From Paucilactobacillus kaifaensis (GTDB taxonomy: Bacteria > Bacillota > Bacilli > Lactobacillales > Lactobacillaceae), in the NCBI RefSeq assembly GCF_005405145.1, contig NZ_BJDM01000002.1:1-64000 (forward strand): DNA of 64,000 nucleotides. Reading direction: 5' to 3'. Position numbers and translations under genes: made by a program. The notes under the pieces were generated by a model that saw only the letters and a list, made by a program, of their open reading frames with translations, did not search any database and had not been told where the DNA came from. Shown piece by piece: positions 40,252 to 50,920 of the stretch (position 1 is its first letter; each line of letters starts with the position of its first letter).

Positions 40252-40898
40252 TATTGCTCATCTTCTGGAATATTATAGTGATCGATAAAATAAATCAATG
40301 TTTGTAGTTCATTTGTCAGATCCACGTTTTGAACTCGTACTTCCGTTGGCACAGACAGTCTCAACGGTGTGAAATTCAAAATGCCTCGGATACCAATTTG
40401 GACCAACTGATCTGTAACCTTTTGCGCCGTCTGCGACGGAATCGTCAAAATAACTACATCAATTTGTTGATCTTGTAATTGTTCGCTCATTTCGTCCATC
40501 GAATAAACTGGGACTCCGCTTTGAACTGTATTGATTAAATCATCATTCACATCAAAAGCAGCACTGATTCGAACATTACTATTTTGATGAAAGTTAAAGT
40601 TCAACAAGGCATGACCAAGATTACCAACACCAATTAAAGCCACATTTGTTAGCTTGTCTTGATTCAAGATCTCTTTAAAAAAGTTGAGAAGATCTTCAAC
40701 ATCATAGCCATAACCACGTTTACCTAACTCGCCAAAATATGAAAAGTCCCGCCGAATCGTAGCTGAATCAACCTGAACTGCCTCTGATAGTTCAGTTGAT
40801 GAAACACGATGCTTGTTGGCATCCAATAAAATATTTAAATAGCGATAATAAATCGGCAACCGTTTGGCAGTTGCACGTGGGATTTTTCGATTAACCAT
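40251..40898 (-). CDS. rex: Redox-sensing transcriptional repressor Rex
   Basis: Represses fermentation and NADH-related genes, leaving DNA when NADH is high. The 215-residue product has an N-terminal winged helix ([23 protein letters not shown]) and a Rossmann domain with GVGNLGHAL. The gene lies between ydiF-type ABC-F and groES, the B. subtilis-like neighbourhood. Confidence 0.95.
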   Translation of the reverse strand: MVNRKIPRATAKRLPIYYRYLNILLDANKHRVSSTELSEAVQVDSATIRRDFSYFGELGKRGYGYDVEDLLNFFKEILNQDKLTNVALIGVGNLGHALLNFNFHQNSNVRISAAFDVNDDLINTVQSGVPVYSMDEMSEQLQDQQIDVVILTIPSQTAQKVTDQLVQIGIRGILNFTPLRLSVPTEVRVQNVDLTNELQTLIYFIDHYNIPEDEQ

Positions 40899-41009
40899 TT
40901 TATCCTCCTAATAGTTTGTGAAATTTACTTTACTTTGTATTCTAGCATAAGTAACAAGATTGTGAAACATTCAGCAATAAAGTATTTTCAATTATTCACT
41001 TTTCAGTCG

Positions 41010-41040
41010 TGACTTGGTTTGTGCTACAATCTTAGTAAAT
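41010..41040 (+). promoter_or_regulatory. Promoter of the ABC-F gene
   Basis: Extended -10 TGCTACAAT (TACAAT at 41035-41040) with a weak -35 (TGACTT). Confidence 0.45.
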
Positions 41041-41058
41041 CGATTAAAGGAAAATAAA

Positions 41059-42978
41059 ATGCTGCTATTACAAACTGTTAACGTCGCACGTCGTTTTGGC
41101 GCCGAAACGTTATTTCACAATATCAATTTACAAATTCAAACGAATAGCCGCGTGGCCTTGGTTGGTCGCAACGGGGCTGGTAAAACAACACTGCTCAAAA
41201 TTATCGCTGGTATTAATCCTGCTGATGATGGAACTGTTAGCCTAAAAAAAGGGACAACATTAGGTTATTTAGCACAAGATCAAGGATTAGATAGTCAGCA
41301 AAGTATTTGGGGCGAATTAGACAGCGTCTTTGCTGCACTTCACGAGCAAGAAACCCAGATTCATGCGCTAGAACAAAAAATAAGTGAACTTTCACCAACT
41401 GACACAGATTATGAAACGACTTTAAAAACATACGATCAATTACAACATGACTTTGGTGCAAATGGTGGGTTCACTTATGAAGCGCAAATTCGCAGTGTCC
41501 TGCACGGATTTCATTTTGAGGAATCCGATTACCAAACACCTATTAACACTCTTTCTGGTGGTCAAAAAACACAAATTGCACTGGCTAAGTTGTTACTGCA
41601 AGCTCCTGATATTTTGATTTTAGATGAACCCACAAACCACTTGGACATGAATATTTTGACATGGTTAGAAAACTATCTTAAAAGTTATTCAGGTGCTTTA
41701 TTAGTGGTTTCTCATGACCGTTATTTTTTGGACCATGTGGTGACAGAGGTTTACGATTTAGACCAACATGAACTAACCCATTACACCGGCAATTATTCTC
41801 AATTCATGAACGTTAAAGCTGCCAATCTTAAAACTAAATGGAAACAATTTGAACAACAGCAAACCCAAATTAATAAACTTGAGGATTTTGTTAATCGAAA
41901 CATTGTTCGCGCCTCAACCACTAAGCGTGCTCAAGCACGGCGAAAACAGCTAGATAAAATGGAACGTTTAGAGCAGCCCACAACTGATGACTCATCAATC
42001 CACTTTGCGTTAAAGTCGGATCACCAAAGCGGCAATATTGTGTTGCAAGTCAACGACGTTAAAATTGGCTATGCTAATCAGGTTTTAGCAGCACCAATTA
42101 ATTTTGAAATTCGCAACCATCAGCGTGTGGCCATTATTGGTCCAAATGGAATTGGTAAATCAACCTTGTTAAAATCCATTCTAGCTAAAACTGAACTACT
42201 GGACGGTAAAGTTAAATTGGGTGCTAATGTTCAGATTGGCTACTACGATCAAGAACAGCAAGTACTGCATCCCAATAAAACTGTACTGGCCGAAATATGG
42301 GATGATCACCCCACCGTTAATGAACAAGACATTCGCTCTTTACTAGGAAGCTTTTTATTTGTCGGCGATGATGTATTCAAACCGGTTCATGAACTAAGTG
42401 GTGGCGAAAAAGCGCGACTCCAATTAACTAAACTAACATTTGAACACGCTAATTTTCTCATTTTGGATGAACCTACGAATCACTTAGATATTGATAGTCG
42501 TGAAGTGCTAGAACAAGCTATTAACGAATTTGATGGCACCGTTTTATTTGTTTCTCATGACCGTTATTTTATTAATCAAGTTGCAACTGATATCTTAGCA
42601 TTGCATCCAACTGGTATAACCCACTATGTTGGTAACTATGATGATTATCTTGTCGAGTTAGAGAAATCAGTAACGACAACAGCCACTGGTGAAGCCCCAC
42701 ATTCTACCAACGCTTCAAAGCAAGCTGAATATCAACTTAGTAAAGAAAAGCAAAAAGAACAGCGTAAACTAGAACGGCAAGTAACTAAGTATGAGGATGA
42801 ATTAACGCAACTTGAAAAAGATAAACAAACGGTCGAAACAAAAATGGCCGATCCTAGTATTTTTTCAGATGCAGTTAAACTGGCTGATTTGCAAAAACAA
42901 TTAACTACAATTACCGACAAAATCCAAGTTGCAGAGGATGAATGGACCAAAGCAGCAGAGAACTTAGAACAAAATTAA
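41059..42978 (+). CDS. ABC-F family ATPase, YdiF-like
   Basis: Cytosolic protein with two ABC modules and no membrane segment, so a translation factor or ribosome-associated ATPase rather than a transporter. Walker A GRNGAGKTT and GPNGIGKST, signatures LSGGQKTQ and LSGGEKARL, the inter-domain linker, and a C-terminal coiled coil (about 560-635, rich in Lys/Glu/Gln) are visible. The ATG at 41059 follows AAAGGAA; product is 639 aa. Position next to rex and tsaD matches B. subtilis ydiF. Confidence 0.9.
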   Translation: MLLLQTVNVARRFGAETLFHNINLQIQTNSRVALVGRNGAGKTTLLKIIAGINPADDGTVSLKKGTTLGYLAQDQGLDSQQSIWGELDSVFAALHEQETQIHALEQKISELSPTDTDYETTLKTYDQLQHDFGANGGFTYEAQIRSVLHGFHFEESDYQTPINTLSGGQKTQIALAKLLLQAPDILILDEPTNHLDMNILTWLENYLKSYSGALLVVSHDRYFLDHVVTEVYDLDQHELTHYTGNYSQFMNVKAANLKTKWKQFEQQQTQINKLEDFVNRNIVRASTTKRAQARRKQLDKMERLEQPTTDDSSIHFALKSDHQSGNIVLQVNDVKIGYANQVLAAPINFEIRNHQRVAIIGPNGIGKSTLLKSILAKTELLDGKVKLGANVQIGYYDQEQQVLHPNKTVLAEIWDDHPTVNEQDIRSLLGSFLFVGDDVFKPVHELSGGEKARLQLTKLTFEHANFLILDEPTNHLDIDSREVLEQAINEFDGTVLFVSHDRYFINQVATDILALHPTGITHYVGNYDDYLVELEKSVTTTATGEAPHSTNASKQAEYQLSKEKQKEQRKLERQVTKYEDELTQLEKDKQTVETKMADPSIFSDAVKLADLQKQLTTITDKIQVAEDEWTKAAENLEQN

Positions 42979-42987
42979 GCGCCAATT

Positions 42988-43039
42988 CAAAAAAGGGAGC
43001 GAACCAGACATTCAATTGTTTGGCTCGCTCCCTTTTTTT
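42988..43039. terminator. Bidirectional terminator between the ABC-F gene and tsaD
   Basis: AAAAAAGGGAGCGA pairs with TCGCTCCCTTTTTT around an inner CCA/TGG stem; it serves both convergent genes. Confidence 0.88.
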
Positions 43040-43064
43040 GCCTTAAACCGCTTCATCTACATTT

Positions 43065-44078
43065 TTAAAATGATAAACCTGGATCAGCATTTAAATTCAT
43101 TTCAGCACGTTGCTGATGCTGATATGCAACATACCCGGCTGCGCCTACCATCGCTCCGTTATCGCCACACAATTTAATTGGAGCCATAATTAATTTCGTG
43201 TCGGGATGTCTTTCTTGCATGTCACGCTCAATTCGCTCACGGAGTCCTAGATTAGCTGCCACTCCCCCTGCTAGGACTAACTGCTTTACAGGATAGCGAT
43301 CCAATGCGCGATCCGTTTTTTCAGCCAAGACATCCACCACACTTTGTTGAAAACTCGCTGCTAAATCTTGTTTATTTAATTCAACGCCTCGTTGTTCAGC
43401 GTTATGAACCGTGTTAATGAACGCGCTCTTTAACCCACTAAAACTAAAATCATAGCTTGCATCTTTTTCCATCGCACGAGGAAATTCAAATGTATCATTA
43501 CCTTCATGAGCCCAAGTGTCGATTGTTTTACCAGCAGGATAATTAACCCCCAACACTCGACCAATTTTATCATAAGCTTCACCAGCAGCATCATCACGCG
43601 TTTCACCTAAAATTTCGAATTCATTTTCACTTTTAATATACACTAACTCGGTATGCCCACCAGAAACTAGCAGGGCCATTTGAGGAAACTCGAACTCGCT
43701 CACAAAGCGGCCTGCATAGATGTGCCCCGCCATGTGATTGACTGGAATTAATGGTAAATGGTGAGCAAACGCAACTGTCTTAGCAGCTGTCACTCCAATC
43801 AACAGAGCCCCAACAAGTCCTGGACCATAAGTTACCGCCACAGCTGTTAAGTCATCATACGTAACCTCTGCCGTTGTCAATGCTTCATCAAGACAGCGCG
43901 TAATTTGCTCAATATGATGGCGGCTCGCAACTTCGGGGACGACGCCACCAAACCGTTTATGGCTGTCTATCTGTGTGGCCACAATATTTGAAAGAATTGT
44001 TTTGCCATCCTCAACTACCGCAATACTAGTCTCATCACAGCTCGTTTCAAATGCTAAAATTAAATTTCGCGTTGCCAT
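43065..44078 (-). CDS. tsaD: tRNA threonylcarbamoyladenosine transferase TsaD
   Basis: Catalytic subunit that transfers the threonylcarbamoyl group to A37 of ANN-decoding tRNAs. It is 337 aa with the kinase-like fold start [15 protein letters not shown], the metal-binding HMAGH motif, and the later [10 protein letters not shown] and CGDNGAMVG segments. Last gene of tsaB-rimI-tsaD. Confidence 0.97.
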   Translation of the reverse strand: MATRNLILAFETSCDETSIAVVEDGKTILSNIVATQIDSHKRFGGVVPEVASRHHIEQITRCLDEALTTAEVTYDDLTAVAVTYGPGLVGALLIGVTAAKTVAFAHHLPLIPVNHMAGHIYAGRFVSEFEFPQMALLVSGGHTELVYIKSENEFEILGETRDDAAGEAYDKIGRVLGVNYPAGKTIDTWAHEGNDTFEFPRAMEKDASYDFSFSGLKSAFINTVHNAEQRGVELNKQDLAASFQQSVVDVLAEKTDRALDRYPVKQLVLAGGVAANLGLRERIERDMQERHPDTKLIMAPIKLCGDNGAMVGAAGYVAYQHQQRAEMNLNADPGLSF

Positions 44079-44079
44079 C

Positions 44080-44661
44080 TTATTCGTTCTCCTTCAGATA
44101 ATCTAAATCTAACACCATGTTATACGCATCTTCGTGGTCGCCAAAATAATAACCCTTCTTAACATTTTTAACTAAGAATCCCATTCTTTTATATAATCGC
44201 TGGGCAGCTGTATTGCTAACCCGAACTTCTAGACTCATCTTATCCATGTCAAGCAGTGCAGCTTTTCGGATTAACTTGCGAATTAAGTAACGGCCAATAC
44301 CGCGATTTTGGTATGCAGGAGTCACAGCAATATTCGTAATATGTGCCTCATCTTTTAATCGGTCAAATGAACAACCTGCAAAGCCAAGCAATTGATCATT
44401 TTTACGGACAACTAAATACAGACGATCTCTTTGTCGTCTGATTTCTTGAATAAATGCACTTTCATTCCATGGTGTCGCATCATATACTTGCTGCTCCACT
44501 TGTAATATTTCTGGCACATCAGTTACTTGTGCGCGAGCCAAAAAATAGTCCGCACCATCAATTGATACGACTGCATTTTTTAACTCTATTGTGGTAGCTA
44601 TTTCTTCACGGCGCCGCTGTTGTCGGCCAGCTTTAAGCCATTGTTTAAACTTCTCGAACAT
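44080..44661 (-). CDS. rimI: Ribosomal-protein-alanine acetyltransferase RimI
   Basis: GNAT acetyltransferase (acetyl-CoA loop [10 protein letters not shown]) in the family that acetylates ribosomal protein S18. It is 193 aa, longer than the usual ~150, because of about 40 extra N-terminal residues, a basic, Arg/Lys/Gln-rich helix followed by [16 protein letters not shown]. The start overlaps the end of tsaB by 17 bases. Substrate is inferred from family and context. Confidence 0.9.
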   Translation of the reverse strand: MFEKFKQWLKAGRQQRRREEIATTIELKNAVVSIDGADYFLARAQVTDVPEILQVEQQVYDATPWNESAFIQEIRRQRDRLYLVVRKNDQLLGFAGCSFDRLKDEAHITNIAVTPAYQNRGIGRYLIRKLIRKAALLDMDKMSLEVRVSNTAAQRLYKRMGFLVKNVKKGYYFGDHEDAYNMVLDLDYLKENE

Positions 44662-45376
44662 AAGACTGTTTTGATTCTCCCGGATGCAATTTTTGCCATT
44701 GAGCTTCAGCTTCAGTAACTCTTAGGTAATTTGGTATGAATTTATCAATATCTACCACAGGTGTTTCTTGATTACCTAATAATGCTAATTGATAGGCAGA
44801 TGGCACCGTTGCGCTTGCTGGTGCAATTTTAAATTTAGAACTATCGAATGGTTCTAGTTGTGATTTAAAAACATCAGTAATATTGCCAACTAAAACCACA
44901 TTTTCAGCTTTTTGCTTTAATGCAATCAATAATTCTTCAAATGAAACATGCTGTTCTGGCATTACATTATTTAATCTATTATTTTCATATTTAAATCCAC
45001 CGGCAAATACATTCCCTCGTCGAGCATCAAAAAATGGCACGACTAGCAGGTCAGGATTTATTGTTGCAACGTTGGCAGCAATCAATGCCAAGCTAGAAAT
45101 ACCCACCATTTCAATTTTTAAGGTTGCTGCTAATGTTTTTGCTGTTGTTACCGCAATCCGAATTCCAGTATATGATCCTGGGCCTTTTGCCACCACAATT
45201 CGATCAAGCTGTTCTGGCTGCCAGCTAGCACCAGCCATCAACTTTTCAATAACTGGCATTAAGTAAACACTGTGGTTTTTAGCCAAGTTAAGGGTTGTTT
45301 CAGCAATCAACTGATCATCTTCAACTAATGCAACACTTAGTGGATGATTGGAAGTATCCATTGCTAAAATTTTCAT
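44645..45376 (-). CDS. tsaB: tRNA t6A biosynthesis protein TsaB
   Basis: Non-catalytic partner of TsaD, 243 aa, with the actin-like MKILAMDTSNHPLSVAL start and GPGSYTGIRI motif. The ATG at 45376 lies 9 bases after GAGGGG; an ATG three codons earlier would leave no gap. First gene of tsaB-rimI-tsaD. Confidence 0.95.
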   Translation of the reverse strand: MKILAMDTSNHPLSVALVEDDQLIAETTLNLAKNHSVYLMPVIEKLMAGASWQPEQLDRIVVAKGPGSYTGIRIAVTTAKTLAATLKIEMVGISSLALIAANVATINPDLLVVPFFDARRGNVFAGGFKYENNRLNNVMPEQHVSFEELLIALKQKAENVVLVGNITDVFKSQLEPFDSSKFKIAPASATVPSAYQLALLGNQETPVVDIDKFIPNYLRVTEAEAQWQKLHPGESKQSYVREV

Positions 45377-45457
45377 GTCATCCATCCCCTCGTAATTAAT
45401 CTTACCTATCTTACCACAAAAGTATGAACTGAGCTGCTTAGATATCGTAGGATAAAC

Positions 45458-45490
45458 TAAAAAAGCAAAGCCATATTGCTGACCTTGCTA
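45458..45490 (-). terminator. Terminator after galE
   Basis: Minus strand AGCAAGG...CTTTGCT stem followed by TTTTTT. Confidence 0.7.
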
Positions 45491-45499
45491 CTAAATTTA

Positions 45500-46495
45500 T
45501 TATTTACGATCATCATACCCATTTGGATGGGTTGAATGCCACTGCCAAGCAGTCTTGATAATATCGTGAACGTCATCAAACTGTGGTTTCCAGCCTAAAA
45601 TATTACGGGCTTTATCACTAGCAGCTACTAATGAATCTGGATCTCCAGGCCGGCGTGGTGCTAACTTGGCCGGAATTGGCTTACCAGTTACCTCCCGAGC
45701 TGCTTCTAACATCTGCTTATTTGAAAAGCCAGTTGATGAACCTAAATTGAAAGCTTGACTATCATTTCCCTTGGCTAAGTACTCAAGCGCTAAAATATGT
45801 GCATCGGCCAAGTCCATTACATGAACATAATCGCGGACATTCGTGCCATCCGGAGTATCATAGTCATCTCCAAAAATACTTAATTCGTTACGTTCACCTT
45901 GCGCAACTTGTAAAATAATTGGCACTAAATGCGTTTCGGGACCATGATCTTCACCAATCGAACCATCGGGCTTTGCACCAGCGACATTAAAGTAGCGTAA
46001 AGCAACAAACTTGATGCCGTAAGCTACATCGGTCCAGTGCATGATTTTTTCCATCAACAATTTACTTTCACCGTATGGATTAATTGGTAATTGTGGATCA
46101 GTTTCTTTAATTGGAATTGATGTTGGAATGCCATAAGTAGCAGCAGTTGATGAGAATACAATTCGTTTAACATTATGATCGCGCATAACTTCCAATAACG
46201 TAATCATGCCACCGGTATTATTATCAAAATACTTTAATGGTTTCTCCATTGATTCCGGAACAACCGAAAATGCGGCAAAATGAACCACTGCTTCAATTGA
46301 TTCTGCATCAAAAACGCTGTCTAGGAACTTTCGGTCACGAACGTCACCTTCATAAAACTTAGCCTTTGGATCGATAGCCCCTTTATGTCCAGTTGATAAA
46401 TTATCAACTACTACCACACTTTGACCACGTTCAATCAGGCGTGCAACCATATGTGAACCAATATATCCTGCGCCACCAGCTACTAAAATTGACAT
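45500..46495 (-). CDS. galE: UDP-glucose 4-epimerase
   Basis: Interconverts UDP-glucose and UDP-galactose with bound NAD. The Rossmann GGAGYIGSH is at the start and [10 protein letters not shown] holds the YxxxK pair. The ATG at 46495 follows GGAGGGA and gives 331 aa; in-frame codons upstream lack such a site. It links to galU and pgm in this window for UDP-sugar supply. Confidence 0.95.
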   Translation of the reverse strand: MSILVAGGAGYIGSHMVARLIERGQSVVVVDNLSTGHKGAIDPKAKFYEGDVRDRKFLDSVFDAESIEAVVHFAAFSVVPESMEKPLKYFDNNTGGMITLLEVMRDHNVKRIVFSSTAATYGIPTSIPIKETDPQLPINPYGESKLLMEKIMHWTDVAYGIKFVALRYFNVAGAKPDGSIGEDHGPETHLVPIILQVAQGERNELSIFGDDYDTPDGTNVRDYVHVMDLADAHILALEYLAKGNDSQAFNLGSSTGFSNKQMLEAAREVTGKPIPAKLAPRRPGDPDSLVAASDKARNILGWKPQFDDVHDIIKTAWQWHSTHPNGYDDRK

Positions 46496-46550
46496 TGTAT
46501 CCCTCCAAATAATTTCAAGATTTAGGTTAAGTTTACCACAAAAAAACAAT

Positions 46551-47318
46551 TTACGGCCGGTCAATCCACCAGCAATTCGCTTGTGTTGTCAAGACATCAT
46601 CCACTATTATTTCATGTTTAGTCATTAATTGACCATTGTATTCATCTTGTTTTGGTGCGGTGGCTAAACTGTTGACCATTTGACCGTAACGAACCTCATG
46701 AGAATACTTAATGTTCATTTTCTTTAACATATGTGTTTTTAAAAAATCGGCTCCTAACACATCCAACATCCAGTCAAAGTAATGAGCGTTATTGACATGC
46801 CGGTTAGAATCAATATCAAAATAACGGACCCGGTATTGGTTAGTCGTGCTTTTTTCATCATCAGCGATTGCAACCGGATTTTTAATCCGCGGAATCCGTT
46901 TTACCTCAGTTGAATGATACGGATCAATAATTGCTGCCGGAATCTTAGCCATTTTCCGAGACGCAAACTCCATAAAGACAAACATTCCCGTAATATGAGC
47001 GTATTCGTGCCCGCTTTCATCGCGAACCCAAAACTCCCGAAAAGCAAAGTAACGATTATACGAAGTTGCCCGCGTACCAAGAAAAACTGTTTCATCGATT
47101 TTGGGCAAATCCGTAATGTTAATTTCATAGTTAGTAATGACCCAACCACCACCATTGGCATTAACCACTTGCGTCCCAATTTTTAGTGCATCACTTTGTT
47201 GTTCTGACACTAACACAATCATATTAATTAACATTCCTGGCGTCACAACACCAGCTGGATCACACTCATAATATGTAATCTGATGCTTAATTTCAAATTC
47301 ATTCGGTGCTAACTTCAC
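46551..47318 (-). CDS. Acyl-ACP thioesterase (FatA/FatB family)
   Basis: Double hot-dog fold thioesterase of 255 aa that hydrolyses acyl-ACP to free fatty acid. The N-terminal hot-dog has [19 protein letters not shown] and the second has [22 protein letters not shown], with the family Asn-x-His (NNAHY). It is commonly annotated in lactobacilli; chain-length preference cannot be read. Confidence 0.9.
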   Translation of the reverse strand: MKLAPNEFEIKHQITYYECDPAGVVTPGMLINMIVLVSEQQSDALKIGTQVVNANGGGWVITNYEINITDLPKIDETVFLGTRATSYNRYFAFREFWVRDESGHEYAHITGMFVFMEFASRKMAKIPAAIIDPYHSTEVKRIPRIKNPVAIADDEKSTTNQYRVRYFDIDSNRHVNNAHYFDWMLDVLGADFLKTHMLKKMNIKYSHEVRYGQMVNSLATAPKQDEYNGQLMTKHEIIVDDVLTTQANCWWIDRP

Positions 47319-47331
47319 TAAAATTCACTTC

Positions 47332-48201
47332 CTAAAGTTGATGATACTGTTTGTATACTTCTTGACGATTTAAATTTCGCTGTTTGGCCACTTGTTTGAT
47401 CGCCACATTAGGTGAAAGCCCATCATCAATCAGCCGGTCAATTTGTTGGTTAACAGGCGTCGTTTCAGCGGAATCACTTACCTTGGCTGGATTATGATTT
47501 CCTGCTAATAAAATGACAAACTCACCTCTCACATTTACCGTAGCAGCCCAATCCAACATTTCAGCCAATGATCCTCGAATAAATTCTTCATGTTTTTTAG
47601 TTAGCTCACGCGCTAAAACGCCTTGGCGTTGTTCACCAAAAATGTTCACCATATTAGTTAATGTTTTTTTTAGACGGTGAGGAGCCTCATAAAAAATTAA
47701 GGTTTCCGGACGGGCGACTAACTGCTCTAATTCCTGCTCTTGTTGCCCATTTTTTCTACCAAGAAAACCGTAAAAATAGAATGGCTGTGGTAGTAACCCG
47801 GAAGCAATTAATCCGGTTAGTCCAGCATTAGCACCTGGCAATGGCACCACTGCAATTTGGTGAGCAACACACATTGCTACCAATTCCTGACCAGGATCGG
47901 AAATAGAAGGCATCCCCGCATCACTAACCTGAGCAATCATCATTCCATTTTCTAATTTTTCTATCAACTGTGGTAATCTTTCGCCCGTATTATGTTCATG
48001 AAAACTAATTTGTTTTGTTTCAATTTCAAAATGATTCAATAATTTTTGCGTATTACGCGTATCTTCGGCAGCAATCAAATCAACATCTTTGAGTGTTTGC
48101 ACGGCTCGAAACGTCATATCTTGTAAGTTACCAATTGGCGTTGGCACTAAGTACAATACGCCCTTTGTTTGTTTGCCAAAACTTTGTTGTGTTTGCACCA
48201 T
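47332..48201 (-). CDS. rsmI: 16S rRNA 2'-O-methyltransferase RsmI
   Basis: Methylates C1402 of 16S rRNA. The tetrapyrrole-methylase fold start GVLYLVPTPIGNLQDMTFRA and AEDTRNT are intact. The ATG at 48201 follows GGGGG and gives 289 aa. It follows yabA directly, the usual arrangement. Confidence 0.95.
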   Translation of the reverse strand: MVQTQQSFGKQTKGVLYLVPTPIGNLQDMTFRAVQTLKDVDLIAAEDTRNTQKLLNHFEIETKQISFHEHNTGERLPQLIEKLENGMMIAQVSDAGMPSISDPGQELVAMCVAHQIAVVPLPGANAGLTGLIASGLLPQPFYFYGFLGRKNGQQEQELEQLVARPETLIFYEAPHRLKKTLTNMVNIFGEQRQGVLARELTKKHEEFIRGSLAEMLDWAATVNVRGEFVILLAGNHNPAKVSDSAETTPVNQQIDRLIDDGLSPNVAIKQVAKQRNLNRQEVYKQYHQL

Positions 48202-48215
48202 TTGTACCCCCACTA

Positions 48216-48557
48216 TTATTTTTGATGACGACCGAAAATTGCATCTAAACAAAATGTACATGATTCATTGCGGTCCAATCGCTTACCGTAATATTCATTA
48301 CAAACATGAAATCCTTGTTCGTACAACTTTTGTAAATTTTGCCGGGGAGTCGATAGTTCACTAGGATCACTTTGATCTTTGGCTTTATCAATTATTTGGT
48401 GTAAATGTTCATTTTCAATCGAAAGTTCGGCGTTTTCTTCTAAAATTTCAGTCATTTTAATTTGAAGTTGTTCCATATTTTCCAACAGATCTTTAGTTTG
48501 CTTAGTTACTTGAGCAAACCGATCATAAATTTCACTTTTGTCTAAGCTCTCATTCAC
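48216..48557 (-). CDS. yabA: Replication initiation control protein YabA
   Basis: Bridges DnaA and DnaN to limit initiation. The 113-residue product has an N-terminal leucine-zipper coiled coil (about 5-60) and a C-terminal zinc site (FHVCNEYYG...CTFCLDAIFG). It abuts holB. Confidence 0.93.
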   Translation of the reverse strand: MNESLDKSEIYDRFAQVTKQTKDLLENMEQLQIKMTEILEENAELSIENEHLHQIIDKAKDQSDPSELSTPRQNLQKLYEQGFHVCNEYYGKRLDRNESCTFCLDAIFGRHQK

Positions 48558-49586
48558 TTAGTTCACCCGCCCTTCTTTCAACTGGTTAACAATCTGAATC
48601 GTTAATTGTTCAACAATATTTTGAAAACTAATATTTTGATCCAATAGTTTTCTGGTTACCAATGTTAATTGGGCCACTGTGGTTATTTTTCGATTACTGT
48701 ATCGTTCTACTGTTTGATTTATCGCCTGCATCACGGATTGATAACTAATTTTGATTGTTGCCGTAGTTTGATTGGCTACAAACATTGTATCTCGCCAAAT
48801 CAACATAATCATGGTAAGCAGCATTTGTTGATGCTCCCGATTAGTAGCTAACTTCATAATATCAGTTTGAACCAGCACAAACGCGCGCATATCTCCCTGA
48901 CTCACTGATTGATACCATTGTTCAATTGCTGTCTTAGCATTAATCAACCAGTCATCTTGCATTAGCTCATTCACGTCCGTTACAGAACTAGTTAAATTAG
49001 AGGCTAACACCTGAACTGCTGTGGGAATCCCCTGTTGTTGCAATAATGTCGTGAATGCAGCTGCATTCAGTGGGGGTAAGTCAATAACTTGAGTACGAGA
49101 CTGAATTGTTGGTAGAATGGCACTTTTATTTGTCGTTAATAGAAATGCAACAAAATCACCGCTCGGTTCTTCCAAAAACTTTAACAAACTGTTAGCAGCG
49201 CTGACTGTCATTTTATCGGCATCCCGGATGATAAAAATCTTCTTTGAACCTTCCACTGCACTTTTAGAAAATTCTGCCTTCAAATATCTTACTTGATCAA
49301 CTTTAATTTGCCGACCGTCCGGTTCAATCAGCAAAACATCGGGATGTAATTGCTCGCTAATTCGATGGCACTCTTCACAGGTCCCATCTGGCTGGCCATC
49401 TTTAACATGTAAACAAAAAAGACGCATTGCAACCCACTGCGCCAATTGTGTTTTGCCTACGCCTGATGGACCCACTAATAAGTAGGCGTGTGCCAATTCG
49501 TCATGCTCAATTGCTAGCCCAAATTGGTGCACTAATTGTGGTTGATTTTTATTAATGGTTTCAAGAATAGTTTGCATTATACCCAC
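48558..49586 (-). CDS. holB: DNA polymerase III delta' subunit
   Basis: Clamp-loader component, 342 aa. P-loop GPSGVGKTQ, zinc-type cysteines (CLHVKDG, CEECHRIS) and RDADKMTVSAANSLLKFLEEP are present. It sits after darA and directly before yabA; a yaaT-like gene often seen here is absent. Confidence 0.94.
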   Translation of the reverse strand: MGIMQTILETINKNQPQLVHQFGLAIEHDELAHAYLLVGPSGVGKTQLAQWVAMRLFCLHVKDGQPDGTCEECHRISEQLHPDVLLIEPDGRQIKVDQVRYLKAEFSKSAVEGSKKIFIIRDADKMTVSAANSLLKFLEEPSGDFVAFLLTTNKSAILPTIQSRTQVIDLPPLNAAAFTTLLQQQGIPTAVQVLASNLTSSVTDVNELMQDDWLINAKTAIEQWYQSVSQGDMRAFVLVQTDIMKLATNREHQQMLLTMIMLIWRDTMFVANQTTATIKISYQSVMQAINQTVERYSNRKITTVAQLTLVTRKLLDQNISFQNIVEQLTIQIVNQLKEGRVN

Positions 49587-49589
49587 ACT

Positions 49590-49919
49590 TTAAAATTGAT
49601 GGAATTGCTCAATTGGTAAAACAAAAACAGTTGCTCCACCAACCTGAACTTCAACTGGATATGATGCAGATGCATCCATTGAAACATCCATGTTAACTTG
49701 TGGTGTCATAAACTGGCCGCGCGCATGAGATGTTTTTTTGATCAATGCTAGTACTTCTTCTACACGTTCATCTTCAATTCCAACCAAAAAAGTTGTGTTG
49801 CCGGAACGTAGAAAACCGCCAGTAGAAGATAATTTGGTAGCTCTGACGTTGGCTTCAATAAATTCGTTACTTAAAACATTACTATCTTTATCTTGCACAA
49901 TGGCAATAATCATTTTCAT
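49590..49919 (-). CDS. darA: Cyclic-di-AMP receptor DarA (YaaQ)
   Basis: PII-like protein that binds c-di-AMP. It is 109 aa beginning MKMIIAIVQDKDSNVL, and the RSGNTTFLVGIE and SGGFLR segments form the ligand-binding loops. The start is set at the last of four ATGs to give the family N-terminus. It lies between tmk and holB, as in B. subtilis. Confidence 0.92.
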   Translation of the reverse strand: MKMIIAIVQDKDSNVLSNEFIEANVRATKLSSTGGFLRSGNTTFLVGIEDERVEEVLALIKKTSHARGQFMTPQVNMDVSMDASASYPVEVQVGGATVFVLPIEQFHQF

Positions 49920-49942
49920 CATCATCACTCCTAACGGATAAA

Positions 49943-50581
49943 TTAAAATAAATCAGGATACTTTTGGGTTATTGCTTTTTGAACTGCCAGCACAACTTTT
50001 TCAAATGGCTGACTAGCATCAATCAACTTAATTCGATCCGGATACTGGTTAAAAAGTTCTAAATAAGCTGCCCGAACCCGCTTGTGAAACGCTAATTGCT
50101 CCACATCCAACCGATTAATTTCGTTTTGCCGATGTTGCTTAATTCGCTTGATGCCCTCCTCAGGCTCAATATCCAAATAAATTGTTAAATCTGGTTCTAA
50201 CCCAGCTGTAGCAAATTGGTTCATTTGCCACACTGCTTTAGTTCCAATCTCACGTCCGGCGCCCTGATAGGCAATTGAGCTATCAACATAGCGATCACTC
50301 AGCACAACTTTATCATCCTCTAATGCTGGAATGATCTGCTCCACCAAATGTTGCCGTCGTGCTGCAGCATATAATAACGCCTCTGTTCGCGCATCCATCT
50401 TAGTATTAGCACGATCAAGGATAATTCGTCGAATTGATTCAGAAATGGGGTTACCACCTGGTTCACGCGTTAATATCAGTTGTGAACCTAGTTGTTTTTC
50501 TAACTTAGTACCAATTTTTTTTAAGACACTTGTTTTACCAGCACCATCCGGTCCTTCAAACGAAATAAATTTTCCTGCCAA
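49943..50581 (-). CDS. tmk: Thymidylate kinase
   Basis: Phosphorylates dTMP to dTDP. P-loop GPDGAGKTS near the N-terminus, the DRYVDSS motif and the lid region are present in 212 aa. Confidence 0.96.
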   Translation of the reverse strand: MAGKFISFEGPDGAGKTSVLKKIGTKLEKQLGSQLILTREPGGNPISESIRRIILDRANTKMDARTEALLYAAARRQHLVEQIIPALEDDKVVLSDRYVDSSIAYQGAGREIGTKAVWQMNQFATAGLEPDLTIYLDIEPEEGIKRIKQHRQNEINRLDVEQLAFHKRVRAAYLELFNQYPDRIKLIDASQPFEKVVLAVQKAITQKYPDLF

Positions 50582-50610
50582 AGTTATCTACCCCAATTTT
50601 CGACTTATCG

Positions 50611-50856
50611 CTATTTTTCTACAATATTCGGCTGCATTTGTCCGTGTACCTGCCGTCTGCGAGCCTCACGGTAAAGGTACAAATACTTTTGTTCTTGCAG
50701 CTTAGTTTGCATTGCCAACTCGTTATTTGTTTCACTCTCGTAGACTGCCGCCTGTGTTTCTTTAGCGTGATCCCAGCTGGCCTTAGCCGCATAAATCAAT
50801 TGTAACAGTTGTTGATCATATTGTTGTTTTAATTTTCCGGTTCGTTTCTTAAACAC
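50611..50856 (-). CDS. yaaL: YaaL-like DUF2508 protein
   Basis: An 81-residue soluble helical protein with charged Lys/Gln/Glu-rich sequence. Position between recR and tmk matches yaaL (DUF2508) in Firmicutes; function unknown. Confidence 0.8.
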   Translation of the reverse strand: MFKKRTGKLKQQYDQQLLQLIYAAKASWDHAKETQAAVYESETNNELAMQTKLQEQKYLYLYREARRRQVHGQMQPNIVEK

Positions 50857-50920
50857 TGGTTACTTCTCCTACTAAGAATGTCAATTTCTTAATTAACTTA
50901 CTTAATTGAATTGGCATGCT

